The notes beneath the pieces were generated by a model that had not been told where the DNA came from, did not search any database, and worked only from the letters and a program-made list of their open reading frames with translations. Below are positions 33,047 through 45,100 of a DNA stretch of 64,000 bases, piece by piece; positions within the stretch are counted from its first letter, which is position 1; each line of letters begins with the position of its first letter. The position numbers and the translations under genes were made by a program. The DNA comes from Pleurotus djamor (taxonomy: Eukaryota > Basidiomycota > Agaricomycetes > Agaricales > Pleurotaceae), in the NCBI GenBank assembly GCA_029747585.1, contig JAPEVF010000025.1, forward strand, positions 62,001 through 126,000, read 5' to 3'.

Positions 33047-33107
33047 GGAAGAGGAAATATGAGAAGGACGCCCGAGCGCCAAATCATATCCGTTTCATTT
33101 GTCCGCC
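33047..33107. promoter_or_regulatory. 61-bp bidirectional promoter, lipoyl synthase / CMC1
   Basis: Only 61 bp separate the two start codons, so both 5' UTRs and core promoters must share or overlap this sequence and the neighbouring coding ends. No TATA box is seen. Both products act in mitochondria. Confidence 0.6.
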
Positions 33108-33503
33108 ATGAATGCCCTATCCCGCAGAGAAGAGGACACTCTCGTCAAAACCACTAAAGCCAGAGCATTGAAGGAATGTGATCCAGTAGTCAAAGGTCCG
33201 CAATTACTCTGCATTTCTATATCGCTGCTGATGCTCATTGCCCGTGTAGCATTTGCTGAATGCGCAACTGGGCGTACCGTGTCTGTTGCCTGGGCCTGTA
33301 GGGAGCACTTGCGCCATGTCCAAGAATGCATGGTACAATAGTAAGTATCGTTTTCATCCATCTTTCTATGTGACGTTCAACAATTTGGTGCGGCGCGTAG
33401 CACGGGACCGGAACCGATGGAACGGGTTCGCGCTGAATATCTACGCCTTCGGAATGAACAAATACAAACTTCACCACCTACGACGCCTAAGGAAGGTTCA
33501 TAG
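33108..33503 (+). CDS. CMC1: Mitochondrial twin-CX9C protein CMC1
   Basis: CMC1 is a small intermembrane-space protein needed for cytochrome c oxidase assembly; it stabilises newly made Cox1. Exons 33108-33195, 33250-33340 and 33401-33503 give exactly 93 residues. The twin CX9C pattern is clear: C-DPVVKAFAE-C and then C-REHLRHVQE-C. The start MNALSRREEDTLVKTTKARA is typical of the family. The C-terminus is polar (TTPKEGS). It is imported through the Mia40 disulfide relay in known species, which needs no presequence, and none is present. Confidence 0.93.
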
Positions 33504-33600
33504 TGTTTGCAAGGCAACATTGTTGATATGCAACATTATGATATAAAATACATCTCACAAACACTAGATAAAACAGAGATACAGCAGGGAATCAAATAAG

Positions 33601-35381
33601 TCAGTCTTCCTCCTCGTCAGCAACGCCTAACGACTGGCGCGCTGCCTTTTTCTCCTTCTTCAACCGCTTTCGCTCGCGCCGAGCCTCTTCATTTTCTTCA
33701 GCCTTCTCAGCAGCCTCTCGTGCCTTCTTCTCCTTCCTCAGACGCTTCCTTTCGGCTTTGGCAGCTGCGTCATCCCCGTCTTCATCTGCCATAGTGACAT
33801 CTCCATCGGCATCAGCATCAGATTTGCGCTTGCGCTTTTTCTCCTTCTTGGGTGATGTGGTGTCTTCAACCACGTCAGAGGCGGCACTGGCATCTACCGT
33901 AGGAGTGTCGGCCTTGCTTTCTGGGACGGGCGGAACTGTGGATGGTCCAGCGACAGCCTACGAAGAGATCAAACTTCGTGACGAGGGACACAGGCAGATA
34001 AAAGTACCTCATCGCGGTTATAGTCGACGTAATCGCGGCTCCATTCCTTCGGTGTTATTCCTTCAAGTTTTTCTCCGTGTTTCCCGAGCTTCCCGTCCTT
34101 CACCATCTTCTTCTTTTGCAGAGCCATTGGTCCCAAACCCCAGCGACGAGGATAAGTATCTCGCTCCATGATACACCTTTTCACCTTTGCAACGACACCA
34201 TGATCACACGTCGCCAGTTCGACGGTTGACATTTGGGCAATGCCAAGAGCAATTGCTTCTCCTGGAAGTAGGTTAGCTTCGGAACCACAGGGAGACCAGG
34301 AAAACCAAACCTTTAGTCGTCATCAAAACGACCTCTTCGTGGACGGAGATATCAGCTTCATAGCGAAGTAGACCAGGGATCATAAGCTTCGCGCCATAGC
34401 AAACGGCGTTGACCGCACTATCTTTTACAACGATGCGTTTATAACCAACCATCAGGCATTCCAGGGGTCGAATAACGCGTCGAAGGTACGATTCTATTGA
34501 CCGTTGTCAATATGCCAACGATCTAAAATTGCGGCACATACCATCACGGGTATTATCGTACATCCATTGAGCATCCAGGACATCATGCATCGTGACCATA
34601 TCATCGTTTTCTGACATGGCACCACTGCGCACGCGTCTGAGCTCTTGCATGTGTCCGCCAACGCCGGTGATGAGTCCAAGGTGAACACAAAGCGTACGGA
34701 TGTACGTCCCAGCCTCACAAGAAACCCAGAATACGCCAAGATTGCGCTTTTCATCGAATTCAAGAAGTTTAGACTCGTGTATTGTACGGATACGGAGTTG
34801 TCGTTTGACGGCAGAGATCAGAGGCGGGCGTTGGAATAGAGCACCAGTCAAAGTTTGCAGAGCACGGGGAAGCGTTGCGGGATTTGGGAGATTTGCGTGA
34901 AGACGAAGGACACAGACGTATTCCTTTCCAGCACCCTGCTGTGATTTGACGAGCCGGGTCGCGCGGTCGATACAGACGATCAAGCACCCCGTGACTTTGG
35001 GATCGAGTGTGCCGCTGTGGCCTGTTTTCTCGACACGGAGGATCCTCCTCAACCAGGCAACGACTTCATGCGAAGATGGATTTGAAGGCTTGTCCAAGTT
35101 AATTACACCAGATCTAACGTATTTTACTCGTCATCAAGTCCACGCTCAGTCACACACGATATGACGTACTTGATATAGGTGGTTATATCGCGCTTCAAGG
35201 GGCTGCAACCTGAGGGGATTGGCGTGAAGTGACTTGAACGGACAAGTAGCTTGTCATAATTTTTGAGGAGAATGGGCCATTGAGAGGTATCAAGTTTTGG
35301 TGCAGTGGATTCGGATTTTATCGCGTAGTCGCCATCCAGCTGAGCAGAGGTGACCTGCTCTTTTGTGAGTTTTGGGGCCAT
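33601..35381 (-). CDS. CBF5: H/ACA snoRNP pseudouridine synthase CBF5 (dyskerin)
   Basis: CBF5 is the catalytic subunit of box H/ACA snoRNPs, which isomerise uridines in rRNA in the nucleolus. Start MAPKLTKEQ; the upstream in-frame codon at 35396 is GTG, not used. Landmarks: dyskerin-like domain [19 protein letters not shown]; catalytic loop [16 protein letters not shown] with the conserved Asp; [35 protein letters not shown]; and a PUA domain ([20 protein letters not shown], then [18 protein letters not shown]). The last exon encodes an acidic/basic tail of KKEKKRKRK and KRLRKEKK runs, typical of CBF5 and dyskerin. Four introns of about 50-70 nt. It shares a 225-bp divergent promoter with eL22. 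Confidence 0.95.
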
Positions 35382-35606
35382 TTCGACGGGGATCACTTCT
35401 CCCTATATGTTCAAGGAAACTTTTTACATTTAGGCGCCCGTAAGTAACGCGGTGGATCCCGAATCGGCGACAACTACGCGGAGTTGGATCGAAACCTTAT
35501 TTCCCTGAACTATACAGTCCACACAGTGATCCAGCCCAACAGATTATTATTCGATCACGCTCCTCGTCCCTCTCAACGACTCCCTCCCCCTCAAGACTCC
35601 GCCAAG

Positions 35607-36158
35607 ATGGTCAGTACACGGTACCGCTTTGCTGAGTTATCTTCTCAGTAGGCTCATGCCGCTTCCTTTTTCTATTCTCGTTTGCTAGCCCAAGGCCGCC
35701 CCTACCAAAGCCTCCGCCACCAAGCACAAATTCGTCATCGACTACTCCAAGCCGGCCAGCGATGGTGTCTTTGACGGCGCTGATTTCGAGAAGTTCCTCC
35801 ATGACCGCATAAAGGTTGAGGGCAAAGCTGGACAGCTCGGCGAGAGTGTCAAAATCACTCGTGATGGTGCGTGTTCTGCCATACTTTGTTTGTAATTGAC
35901 TAAATCCACTTTGAATAGGCAACACCAAAATCACCGTCACCTCCAACATCCCTTTCTCAAAGCGTTACCTCAAGTATCTCACCAAAAAGTTCTTGAAGAA
36001 GAACCAGCTCCGTGACTGGATCCGAGTTGTCGCCTCATCAAAAGACAACTACCAACTTCGCTTCTACAACATCGCGTAAGCCTTTCTCACCTTCCTCGTC
36101 CCGGTCTCTGCTCACGCCAATAAATAGCGCAACTGGCGATGATGAAGATGATGAGTAA
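35607..36158 (+). CDS. RPL22: 60S ribosomal protein eL22
   Basis: A component of the large ribosomal subunit. Exons 35607-35609, 35689-35866, 35919-36075 and 36128-36158 give exactly 122 residues. The first coding exon is the bare ATG, followed by a 79-nt intron, an arrangement well known for fungal and animal ribosomal-protein genes. Sequence landmarks are [20 protein letters not shown], then [19 protein letters not shown], then [20 protein letters not shown], then [20 protein letters not shown], and the acidic end GDDEDDE. All are hallmarks of eL22. Confidence 0.96.
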
Positions 36159-36325
36159 TCTAGGTTACGTTGGTTGTTCGTATGCCGTATGTCATGTTCT
36201 TGCACACACGCTATCATTATGGTCAATTGAAAGTTGAACGTTGAAGCATGGGTTTCGTCGAGTCCGTAAGGGTGATAAGTTATAAATCTATGTATATATA
36301 TTGTACTTCTAAACCGCGCCATTAC

Positions 36326-39300
36326 TTAACTGATCATGATGGATCGCTCCTGCTTGCTCATGTTCACCTTGCCCAGTACCAGCAGCCCTAGGTCGTACCA
36401 CAATATCTGCGACTCAACTAAAGGCTTGCTCCGATACTGCTTCGAAAGTATATTCGCAAGTTGGGCCCGGAGAACCTTGAGGGCTATGTTCACTTTAGGT
36501 GAAACCTTGAACCGTATCTTTCGGTCAAGGGAGACGCTATCTGCGATAAGCTGTCGCATGGATTAGTCGAATAGAACAAGTTGAAGTGGTTTAGAGGACA
36601 TACCTTGACGTCTGGTTCCCCGCAAAGTAATAACAAGGCAACGTCGTCGACTGGACCTGTCTCCCAAGCATAAAGCTTCTTGGAACGCCTGTGCAGAGTT
36701 CAATGAATATCAAACAGAAATAACTTAAGGGTAAGGCACTGACATAAGGGTGAAATAGGTCAAGTGGTTCACGCCAAAGTCTACAGGGCGTTTGCCAAAG
36801 TTCACGGACGAGGGGTGGAAGGAGGCCTGCTGATTGTTTGCGATAGTACGCATTTGACCAGATGTGGCATCTACTGCCAGGACTTTGGGGTATAGTCCAC
36901 AAACTAGGGCAGCATTAACGAGGAAAGGATTGCTTGAGTTAACATCTAGCTCGTTGGGGACGAAGACGAAGCGAGTGCGGCCACGGCTGTATCTTGCTCT
37001 ATGGGAAAGGTTCAGTTCAATGGCCTTTGAATACGAATTGCGAATCCTCACCTATTGAGCTCGTTGAGGAACGACGGATCCACGCTGACGAATCTTGAGT
37101 CGACGAGGTAGCTGTGAGGATAGTCAGCACTCCGACTAAGGGATTAGAAGGAAAGAACTGAACCCCAAGAATTGTTGACGTAGTTCCTCAATTTGTTGAA
37201 GATTCTACAGAGTAGTTCCACGTCAAAAGGTGATTGACGGGTTTCAGGTGTTGTTTCTTACCTGATGACTGAGATAGTTCGTCCTGCAAAATTTGCGAAC
37301 AAAACCAGGGTTCTCAGAGGCTCGACGCCAGCTGCAGAAGGCATTGTGGATCGTAAGAAAATCTGAGTTTTCTGGAGGGATGTGTAAGGCAGTGGAGGAT
37401 GCGTAGAGGAGGGCTAGAGATACCGGTTCGGAATGACTGCTTAGCGCGATCGGCTTCTTGTTCGAGTCCAAAGGGCGTCACAAAGGGTGATTTCGAATTC
37501 AAAGTAGCCGCGATTGTTAACGCAGTGTCCAAGCATCGGAAAACGGTCGCGACTAGCAGGAATTTGCCTAGATGTACATCGGTAGGCAATTTGCTGAGGA
37601 GTTTGCCCATAGGCGTGATTTCCTCTTGAGTTGTCAAAGCCTTGACCTAGAAAGAAGTGGGATGTGTTGAGAATGAATAGATGTATGATGAGCACCCTAA
37701 CCTCAACCAAAGAAGAAATCGCCCGTTGGATGTTAACCGCCACCGGTGGGTCGAGAGCCTTCGAAAGGACGTCTTCGATGGACGTCCCAATCTGAATTTT
37801 CATGATCTTAATCCGTAAAGCCAAGTCAGAAAGACTGAGACGCATTATTTCAGGAAGAGGGTTGGGTGCCATCTGAGCGACACAACCATATTTAATGAGA
37901 AAGCAGACAAAGCACGAGCAGAAAGATAGCAAACCTGTGTATCATGGCGAACTTTGGTGAAAAGATGGAAGCAAAGCCCATTCTGCACGCGACCAGCGCG
38001 ACCTCTTCTCTGAGCTGCGTTACTCTTAGCAATGAACGTTTCTATCAGCCTGCTGATTTGTCGCTTCTCGTCAAAACTAGAACAGACATTAAATTTAGTC
38101 CAAAGGTGTAAGGGAGGCTAAGAAAAGCGCGCACCGCATCTCTCGATGCTTCCCTGTGTCGATGACGCAGGTTATGTCCGGGATGGTGATTCCAGTCTCG
38201 GCGATGTTGGTTGCTGGCACAGATGAGTGGTTGATAACCACAGGTTCACGTTTACTCACCTAGGACGATTTTGCGAATGCCAGTTGGAGGAATGTCAAAA
38301 ACCGCGCTCTGACTTTCACTGGAGAGTGTAGAGTGAAGCGGGTGGATATAGAACTCCGGGCCACCAAATCGTGGATGCGCCGTAAGAAGGTCGTTCAAGC
38401 GGCGTATTTCACCAATACCAGGGAGGAAGATGAGAGTCGCTGAAGAGAAGGAAAGATACTCAGTTTCCTCAAAGCACAATCGCTCGAGTAACTGTACGAT
38501 CAAATCATACGGTATGACACGGTCGTCGAAGAGATTGATGGTTTTAGTCGTTTGAGGCGAATACCGGTTGCCGAGTTTTATCTTGCTATGGTACATTTCC
38601 TCACCATCCTCGTCGATGGCTTCGGTGACATCTTCAGACCAATCAGCGCGACCCTTGCCTTTGTAAAATCTGTCATGGGCTATGCGAGACACGCGGGTCA
38701 GCAAGGTTTCAAGCGATGGATCGAGGACTGACAACTTCGAGCGTATGGTGAATCTTCATTGATCGTCCACTTCGTCCATTCGATAGCATCTTCAAGGTAG
38801 CGGATACCCACAGGGAAAGTGCGGCCAGGAACTTGTAGAATTGGACATCCATCGAAGTACTTCGCGATCTTGTCAGATTCCATTGTAGCAGACATTAGCA
38901 CGACTCTATGCCGATATGAGGAGGGAAACATCATCATAAAGATATAGAGAGACATACTTGAGATCGGGCCGCTGGCGTACGAGCGTCTTCAGGACGATGA
39001 GTAGAAAGTCGGACTCAATCGTACGCTCATGCACCTTGAAAAGGAGTTGGTTTCATCGAGATGTGTACGTCGAGTAGTTGATGACTCACTTCGTCGATGA
39101 CAATATGCTAGCGCCTCCATTCAGTTAAACAAACACATGGAGGCAGAGGTACGAAGAAAGAGCTTACCGTAATGTCGTCAAGGGCAGTACCTTGGCCGCC
39201 TTGTCCTGACCCCTCTTCCAACATGCGAAGAGCTATACCGTTCGTAACGAACGTTAGGCGCGTATTTCTGGAAGTAACACTCTCAAGGCGAATCGAGTAT

Positions 39301-41885
39301 CCAACAAGAGATGATAGAGTGCCAACAGCATTGGCAGGCTCCCCAAGTTCCCTCGAGACTCCTAGGGATTCGAAGTGAGACTATATACCAAGATTCGTAC
39401 AGGGGGTCCTTACGATGAGCGAGAGACATCGCAGATATTCTGCGTGGTTCGGTACATAAGATGCGACAAGGCTTTCCTTGGGATAATTGACTCTCCAAGA
39501 TAAAAGATGGGACTTGAGTTGACTTTCCGCTGTATAGGCGTTGTTAATGAGAGCAAAGGTATCCGAACAAAGTACTAACCATCCAGTTTCTCCACTTAAA
39601 ACGAGGACCTGGGAAGACTCCAACGTCTCCATAATTGTTTCGCGGTAAGAAGCGATGGGCAGGGTGTTTCGTTGAGTCTAGAAAGATATAAGGATGAAGC
39701 GTCCTGGAAGCTGAAGTCGACCATACAAGCATTGTAAGGTATGACGGGGTTGATTGTTTCATTTGGAAGTCATGCATGAGTCGCTCGGAGAAAACGTCTT
39801 GCCGTTCTTTCACGAGAGAGGATGAGGCTCGCATTCCATTACCACCCTGGACTTCCTTGCGCGCCTCAGAGGCCAGAGGCTACAATATAGATATAAGCAC
39901 ATGGGTGTAGTAGCTGGGGTATAACCCACTGGAGAGGCCTTCATTTTTGTTGTAAGGATAGTTTGAAGGGAAGCCCATATGGATCGATTGTGGGCATCGG
40001 TAGTGAGTTTGCGATCAATGTTGAGCGAATCCCAGAGATCCCTAAAGGATGGGGGCAGGGCTCGGATAGACGAAGAGACTGCCGAGCTGAGATCATCTTG
40101 GATGAACCCGGCGGATTGTGGGGGATACGTGAGGGCATGGAGAGCCACTGTGGCTATATAGTGTTGTGCTTGAACATCGTCGTGACAAGCAACATCTGTC
40201 ATTGACCAATTGTCAACCTCTCGGCCAGCCCATCTAATAGTCAAACCTGCACGTTTGGCACGGCTGACGCCAGAAACGGATGTCCAACTTATGATAGCGT
40301 ATTTGTCTAATTTGGTAACTTTGTCGGTGAGTAATACCTTCGGGGTAGCTCCCACCCAATGCTTTGGAAGAGCCATATCTTTGATGCTGACAGTAGTGCC
40401 ATTTGAGTCAGTAGCACTCTCTGGGAGTGCCTCTAAGATACCCAGAATACCGCCTTCTGCATGCTCGTCGTCGTCTTCATCGAAAAAGTCCTTTCTTTGC
40501 TCCGTAGGTTCGGGCAGAACTACTGGCGGTGGCAGCGACACCTTGGCCTGAGTATTTTGGGTGTTCGGTGGCACGGAGGCGACAGCTAAACCACGAAGAC
40601 GGGCATCGAGAGCAGCAGCATCCACCTTTGCTTGTTCGATACGATATAATGCTTCAGCCTCTTTTGAATTGAAGAAGTAATGCTCGGATAGACGCTTTGC
40701 CCGAAATTCGAGAGTCTGGAGGATGTCCCGGTCTATATGAGACCCTTTTCGTTTGGCTTCCTGAATCTTTACGCGTGTTCGTGCATATTCGATATTGGGA
40801 TCGTCAATCTCCGTTATATCGAAGCTATGGGCGGATGGCAGCTCAGCCAGTTGTTTAGTCTAGACAGAAGGAGTCATACACTCAGGACGTGTCCAGGTTC
40901 TCAGAAGATGGAAACGGCACTGACAGAAGCCTGCGGTTTGAACGAGGGAGCGTTAGGATTTAGTGTAGAAGTGGATTCGCTCTGTGGTAAAGTTTGAAGG
41001 AGATTTACTGGGGTTTGAGGCGTCGTAGGTGTCTGTGAGTTCAGAGTCCATGCCTGTGGTGTGGAAGGTGTCTGTGTGTGCGAGAAAGGACGGGCATCGC
41101 TGCTTGAGGTGACTTGGTCTATCATAGCCCGAAAATCAATGACGAGATGTTGACAGTAGAGGTGAATCACCCACTAAGCTCGTCCTCAGAGCAATGTAGA
41201 TAGAGCTGGGTATAACGTGAATCGATATCCTTGGTATCGACGCTGTTGAACGTACCCAATCATAGGCCTCTTCAAGACCAACACCACCAATCGATCCTAA
41301 ACAGGCTTGGACTCGAGACTCAGAAAAGCCTAGACGTCTGAGAACGCCATATGTTACCCCAAGCTTGACGAGTACTTTGTCTTGGGACTCGTCCAAAAAT
41401 GGTTTACCTGGTGTTTGAGAATAATCAGAATGTTCATAAGGTGATGCATAGGTTTTCGTACTTTCCAGAGCGTTGTATTCTATGGCCAGATCAAGAACAT
41501 GGTTTGTGAACGCTGGATCAACGGAGAGCTCGGGAAATGTTTGTGTGAATCGCTTTTCTTGTTCTATCAACTGTGAACCCANGGATCCCTTCAACATTAC
41601 GCATCGGACGTGATGACGCTAGGTGAAGCACACCTTCAAGGTCCTATTGATTTCTTTGCCTATCTTTTCTTGATTTGTGTCTACAATTGCTTGCAGAGAT
41701 TGCTCTTCCGCGTTTAGAGCATTCGGAGTCGGCTGTAAGTCTTCCGTGGTGGAACTTTCTTCTACAGCTGGATCATCGTCAACCACCTGAACCTGTTCTT
41801 CCACAGGAACAATCTTCTTCGCGACGGATGTAGTAGCGAAGCCACGAGTCAGAGGCTTCAGTTGCGTCTTTTTCTTCTTAGCCAT
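36326..41885 (-). CDS. DExH-box RNA helicase, DHX29/YLR419W type
   Basis: A large multi-intron helicase gene. In DHX29 the family role is unwinding structured 5' UTRs on the 43S complex; in the yeast homologue it is less clear. N-terminus [20 protein letters not shown] is the fungal hallmark. A UBA-like region ends [16 protein letters not shown]. Motifs: I GETGCGKSTQ (across an intron), Ia [26 protein letters not shown] (DEVH rather than DEAH), [13 protein letters not shown], then helicase C with [12 protein letters not shown] and HSTLSSESQ. The HA2/ratchet and OB-fold parts follow (GYKPHGNP-like region not read in full), ending at [10 protein letters not shown] and [13 protein letters not shown]. 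The N at 41582 lies in an intron. The frame looks intact. Confidence 0.88.
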
Positions 41886-42183
41886 AATGAGATGACTTTG
41901 GTTGCAGTGAGGGGAGTGACCACGAGGAAATGACTAGACGAGGTTCTATCAGATTGCAACACTATCAAGATGTGACGAGTCATTTTAGTCTCGAATCGAG
42001 TCGGGAGCGCGATGACGAGACATGGGATATCCAATTATACAAGTCGAGCTACAACTACGTACTGATAGTAATTACATGGTGTAAAACTGACACTGAAGAT
42101 GCATCTAGGAGACAAATAGAGATATTATGCATGCGTATATGTACTAACCCCAAAGCAAGGTCCATGGTATAGAAATAAAGAAC

Positions 42184-45100
42184 TTAGTATCCGCCGTCAA
42201 TTGGCGTAGCTTGGCCGGTGGTCGTCCCCGACTTTCGACCACCAGTTGATTTTCGCCCACGGGCAGCGCCTCCAGCGCGTCGTTTCTTGCCCCTTGTAGT
42301 CGTAGCCACGGTGGCGGTGGGCGTAGATGGGTCATCCTCTGCCACTTCTGGGTTACTTGCTGAGGGGCCAGGTTGACCGAAGAAATCATCTCCTTCCTCA
42401 GTCCATAGATCCCTCACAGGACCGTTCTCCGAAGCTTTGCTCATTTGCTTGTCCGTCAGAGCTGGAGAAGTGGTATCCAGTGAGGCCATTTGTTCGTCAT
42501 TGAGGAGAAGTTGAACGATTTCTCGTGGCTTGGCAACATCAGTGAGCGTTTTATTGCCGACAACAATGTCTTGAACCTAGAGCGAATGGGTCGGTCACAT
42601 GAAAAAGCGACAAAAGAGTGATACTTACATCTTTCTTCACTCGAGCTAGTTGGACGATACGTTCATCAATCGTGCCCTTGGTTATCAACCTGTACACGGT
42701 GACTTGACGAGTCTGTCCGAGACGATGGGCGCGATCCATAGCTTGAGCATCGTTTGAAGGATTCCAATCGTGGTCGTAGAAGATTACTGTGTCCGCGGCG
42801 GTAAGGTTGATACCCAGGCCACCAGCTCTCGTACTAAGCAAGAACACGAAGATGTCAGGTCTAGAAAGGCCCTTTAGTGTGTGTGTATACATGTTGAAAG
42901 TAGTTACGAACCGAGTCTGCCAGTCGATCACCATGTCTCGTCGGTCTTCCAGTTTCGATGAACCGTCGAGGCGTAGATACTTGTATTGTCGGTAGACAAG
43001 ATACTCCTCCATGAGATCCATCATCCGCGTCATTTGGAAGTATACAAGCACGCGATGATCACCAGCCTTCAGCTCTTGGAGCAGGGCGTCGAGTCGGGCC
43101 AGCTTCGCTGAGTCGTAGATGAGCCTCTTCGCCTCTGGGACTTGCATGCTTGGTGGAGGAAGTTGGTCCTGGGCGGATATACCGAAGAGGCCCGAAACAG
43201 GTAATGAAGGGAGAAGCTGGGAGTACTTCTGGCATGCATCGACGGAGTCTCGTAGTTGTTGAGGGATGCCATATAGAGCCAATGTTTCTATAGGAGCATC
43301 AACGAGGCGAGACTGAGCTTCCAAGTAGCTTCGATCTGTGCAATGCACTGTAATNGGGGGGTGCAACAACGGGGGGCACAAACCATCGCAGGCCAGGACG
43401 AGAAAGGCAAGATTGCGACCATGCCTTTTGTGAAATCGACTGCAACGAGACGCGGCCAGACGCGGCATCGTACGAAGGGAGATTAGAGATGACANAGAAG
43501 GGATTACTGCCAGAAGAGGCCGCGAAATCCGAGTCACTAGTGCGGCGACGATTAGGGATAAATCGAACAAGAAAGAAAAGGACGCGAACGAGATATATGA
43601 TGCATTCTCTGAGAGGAAGACTTCGTTGCTGACTGCGGAAAGCCTCCGTTGTATTAGGGGAGACAAGTGTAGTGAATGTGCTTCTTGAGTCGAGACATCT
43701 GCGAAACGAAGGAATGCAAAGGAGTTATCATCTGGGAGAGGTGAGTTGTTGTTCCAAACTANATANGGGGGCACTNACGATTTTCGTAGAGACTTCTATG
43801 AATCCAATCTGTTGACCATATGTTCATGAGTTTGTTGAGACAACTCGAGTGCGAAGGCGACGTCGAAAACTCATAGGGTTCGTCGACCAACCCGCCATCC
43901 TGGAAGAGCAAGCGAGGAATTGAATATTCTATGGGGTTTTTAGATGAATATGGCAACAAGACGAAATCTCCTTCCCGAGCCAAAGGGCCAGGGCGTCCNA
44001 AGTTACAGAANGAGAAGGGAGCAACGACGTCGGCTCGTTCGAAAAGTTCAGGATGATTGCANACCTGGGGGCGGTGGTCAGTACCTAGGATNGAAGNGAN
44101 GANCANTTGGCGTACTTTGCGGAATTGCATCACGAGGTTCATCAGGGATCTAGCGGAGTCGGCATCACCAAAGTTCGCAGCTTTTTCAAGCAAATCGGCT
44201 ACAGAGACTTTGGCAAGAAGGGCCTTGTAAAGGGCACGCTGGCGTGCACTGAGATCGACGTAGATGTCTTTNTCAATCTANGGACANATTNAGTTNAGCA
44301 GGANCGANNCAGGCANNTGAACCCCANACCTTCTCGCTGAGNTCATTTTGCACNTGCCTCTTGACNCGTCGCAACATGAAGGGCTTGAGGATCATGTGCA
44401 ANCGTCGTAGTTGATGCTCATTGAGNCGACTTCCTTTNTTTTCGGCGGCGTTTTCGATGTCCTTGGAGAACCATTCGTTAAACTCGTCATGTGAGTCGAA
44501 CAAACTGGGCATGATGAAATGAAGGAGGGCCCATAGTTCTGCGACGGGAAGGTCAAGATAAATCAGNTTGAAAACGANGCANATCATGTACCTTGCATGG
44601 AGTTTTGGATGGGGGTACCAGTAAGGAGCAAACGGTTNCGACAATGGAACCCTAACAGTGTTTTCCAGCGGACACTCTGAGAGTTCTTGATNTTNTGAGC
44701 CTCATCNAGAATCATNTANTGCCACTTNACCCTCTGGAAGTATTGTTGATCTTGGGTGACCTGCANNATCAACCGTTAAAATCGTCAAACTTACTAGCGG
44801 GTTGGGAAACTCACCAGTTGATAGCTAGTGATGAGGACGTGGAAAGGAGCGTCTTGGTCGTAGCTAATTTCCTTCTTGCTCCAAAACTTCCGCAAAGTTG
44901 CTCGATCTTTGACGTTNCCCCAATAAGGGAGAGCCTTGAGCTTGGGGACGAAGCGGGTCAACTCTTGTTGCCAATTGTGTAGCGTGGANGCTGGAGCTAC
45001 GACGAGGAACGGCCCCCANATGTCATGAGTCTCAGCGAGGTANGCAAGGAGTGAGATGGATTGCACAGTCTAGATGTATGTGAGACGGTGTACGACGGAA

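Noticed and set aside
35611..35949. 112-codon minus-strand frame over eL22
   Set aside because: Antisense of a fully explained ribosomal-protein gene.
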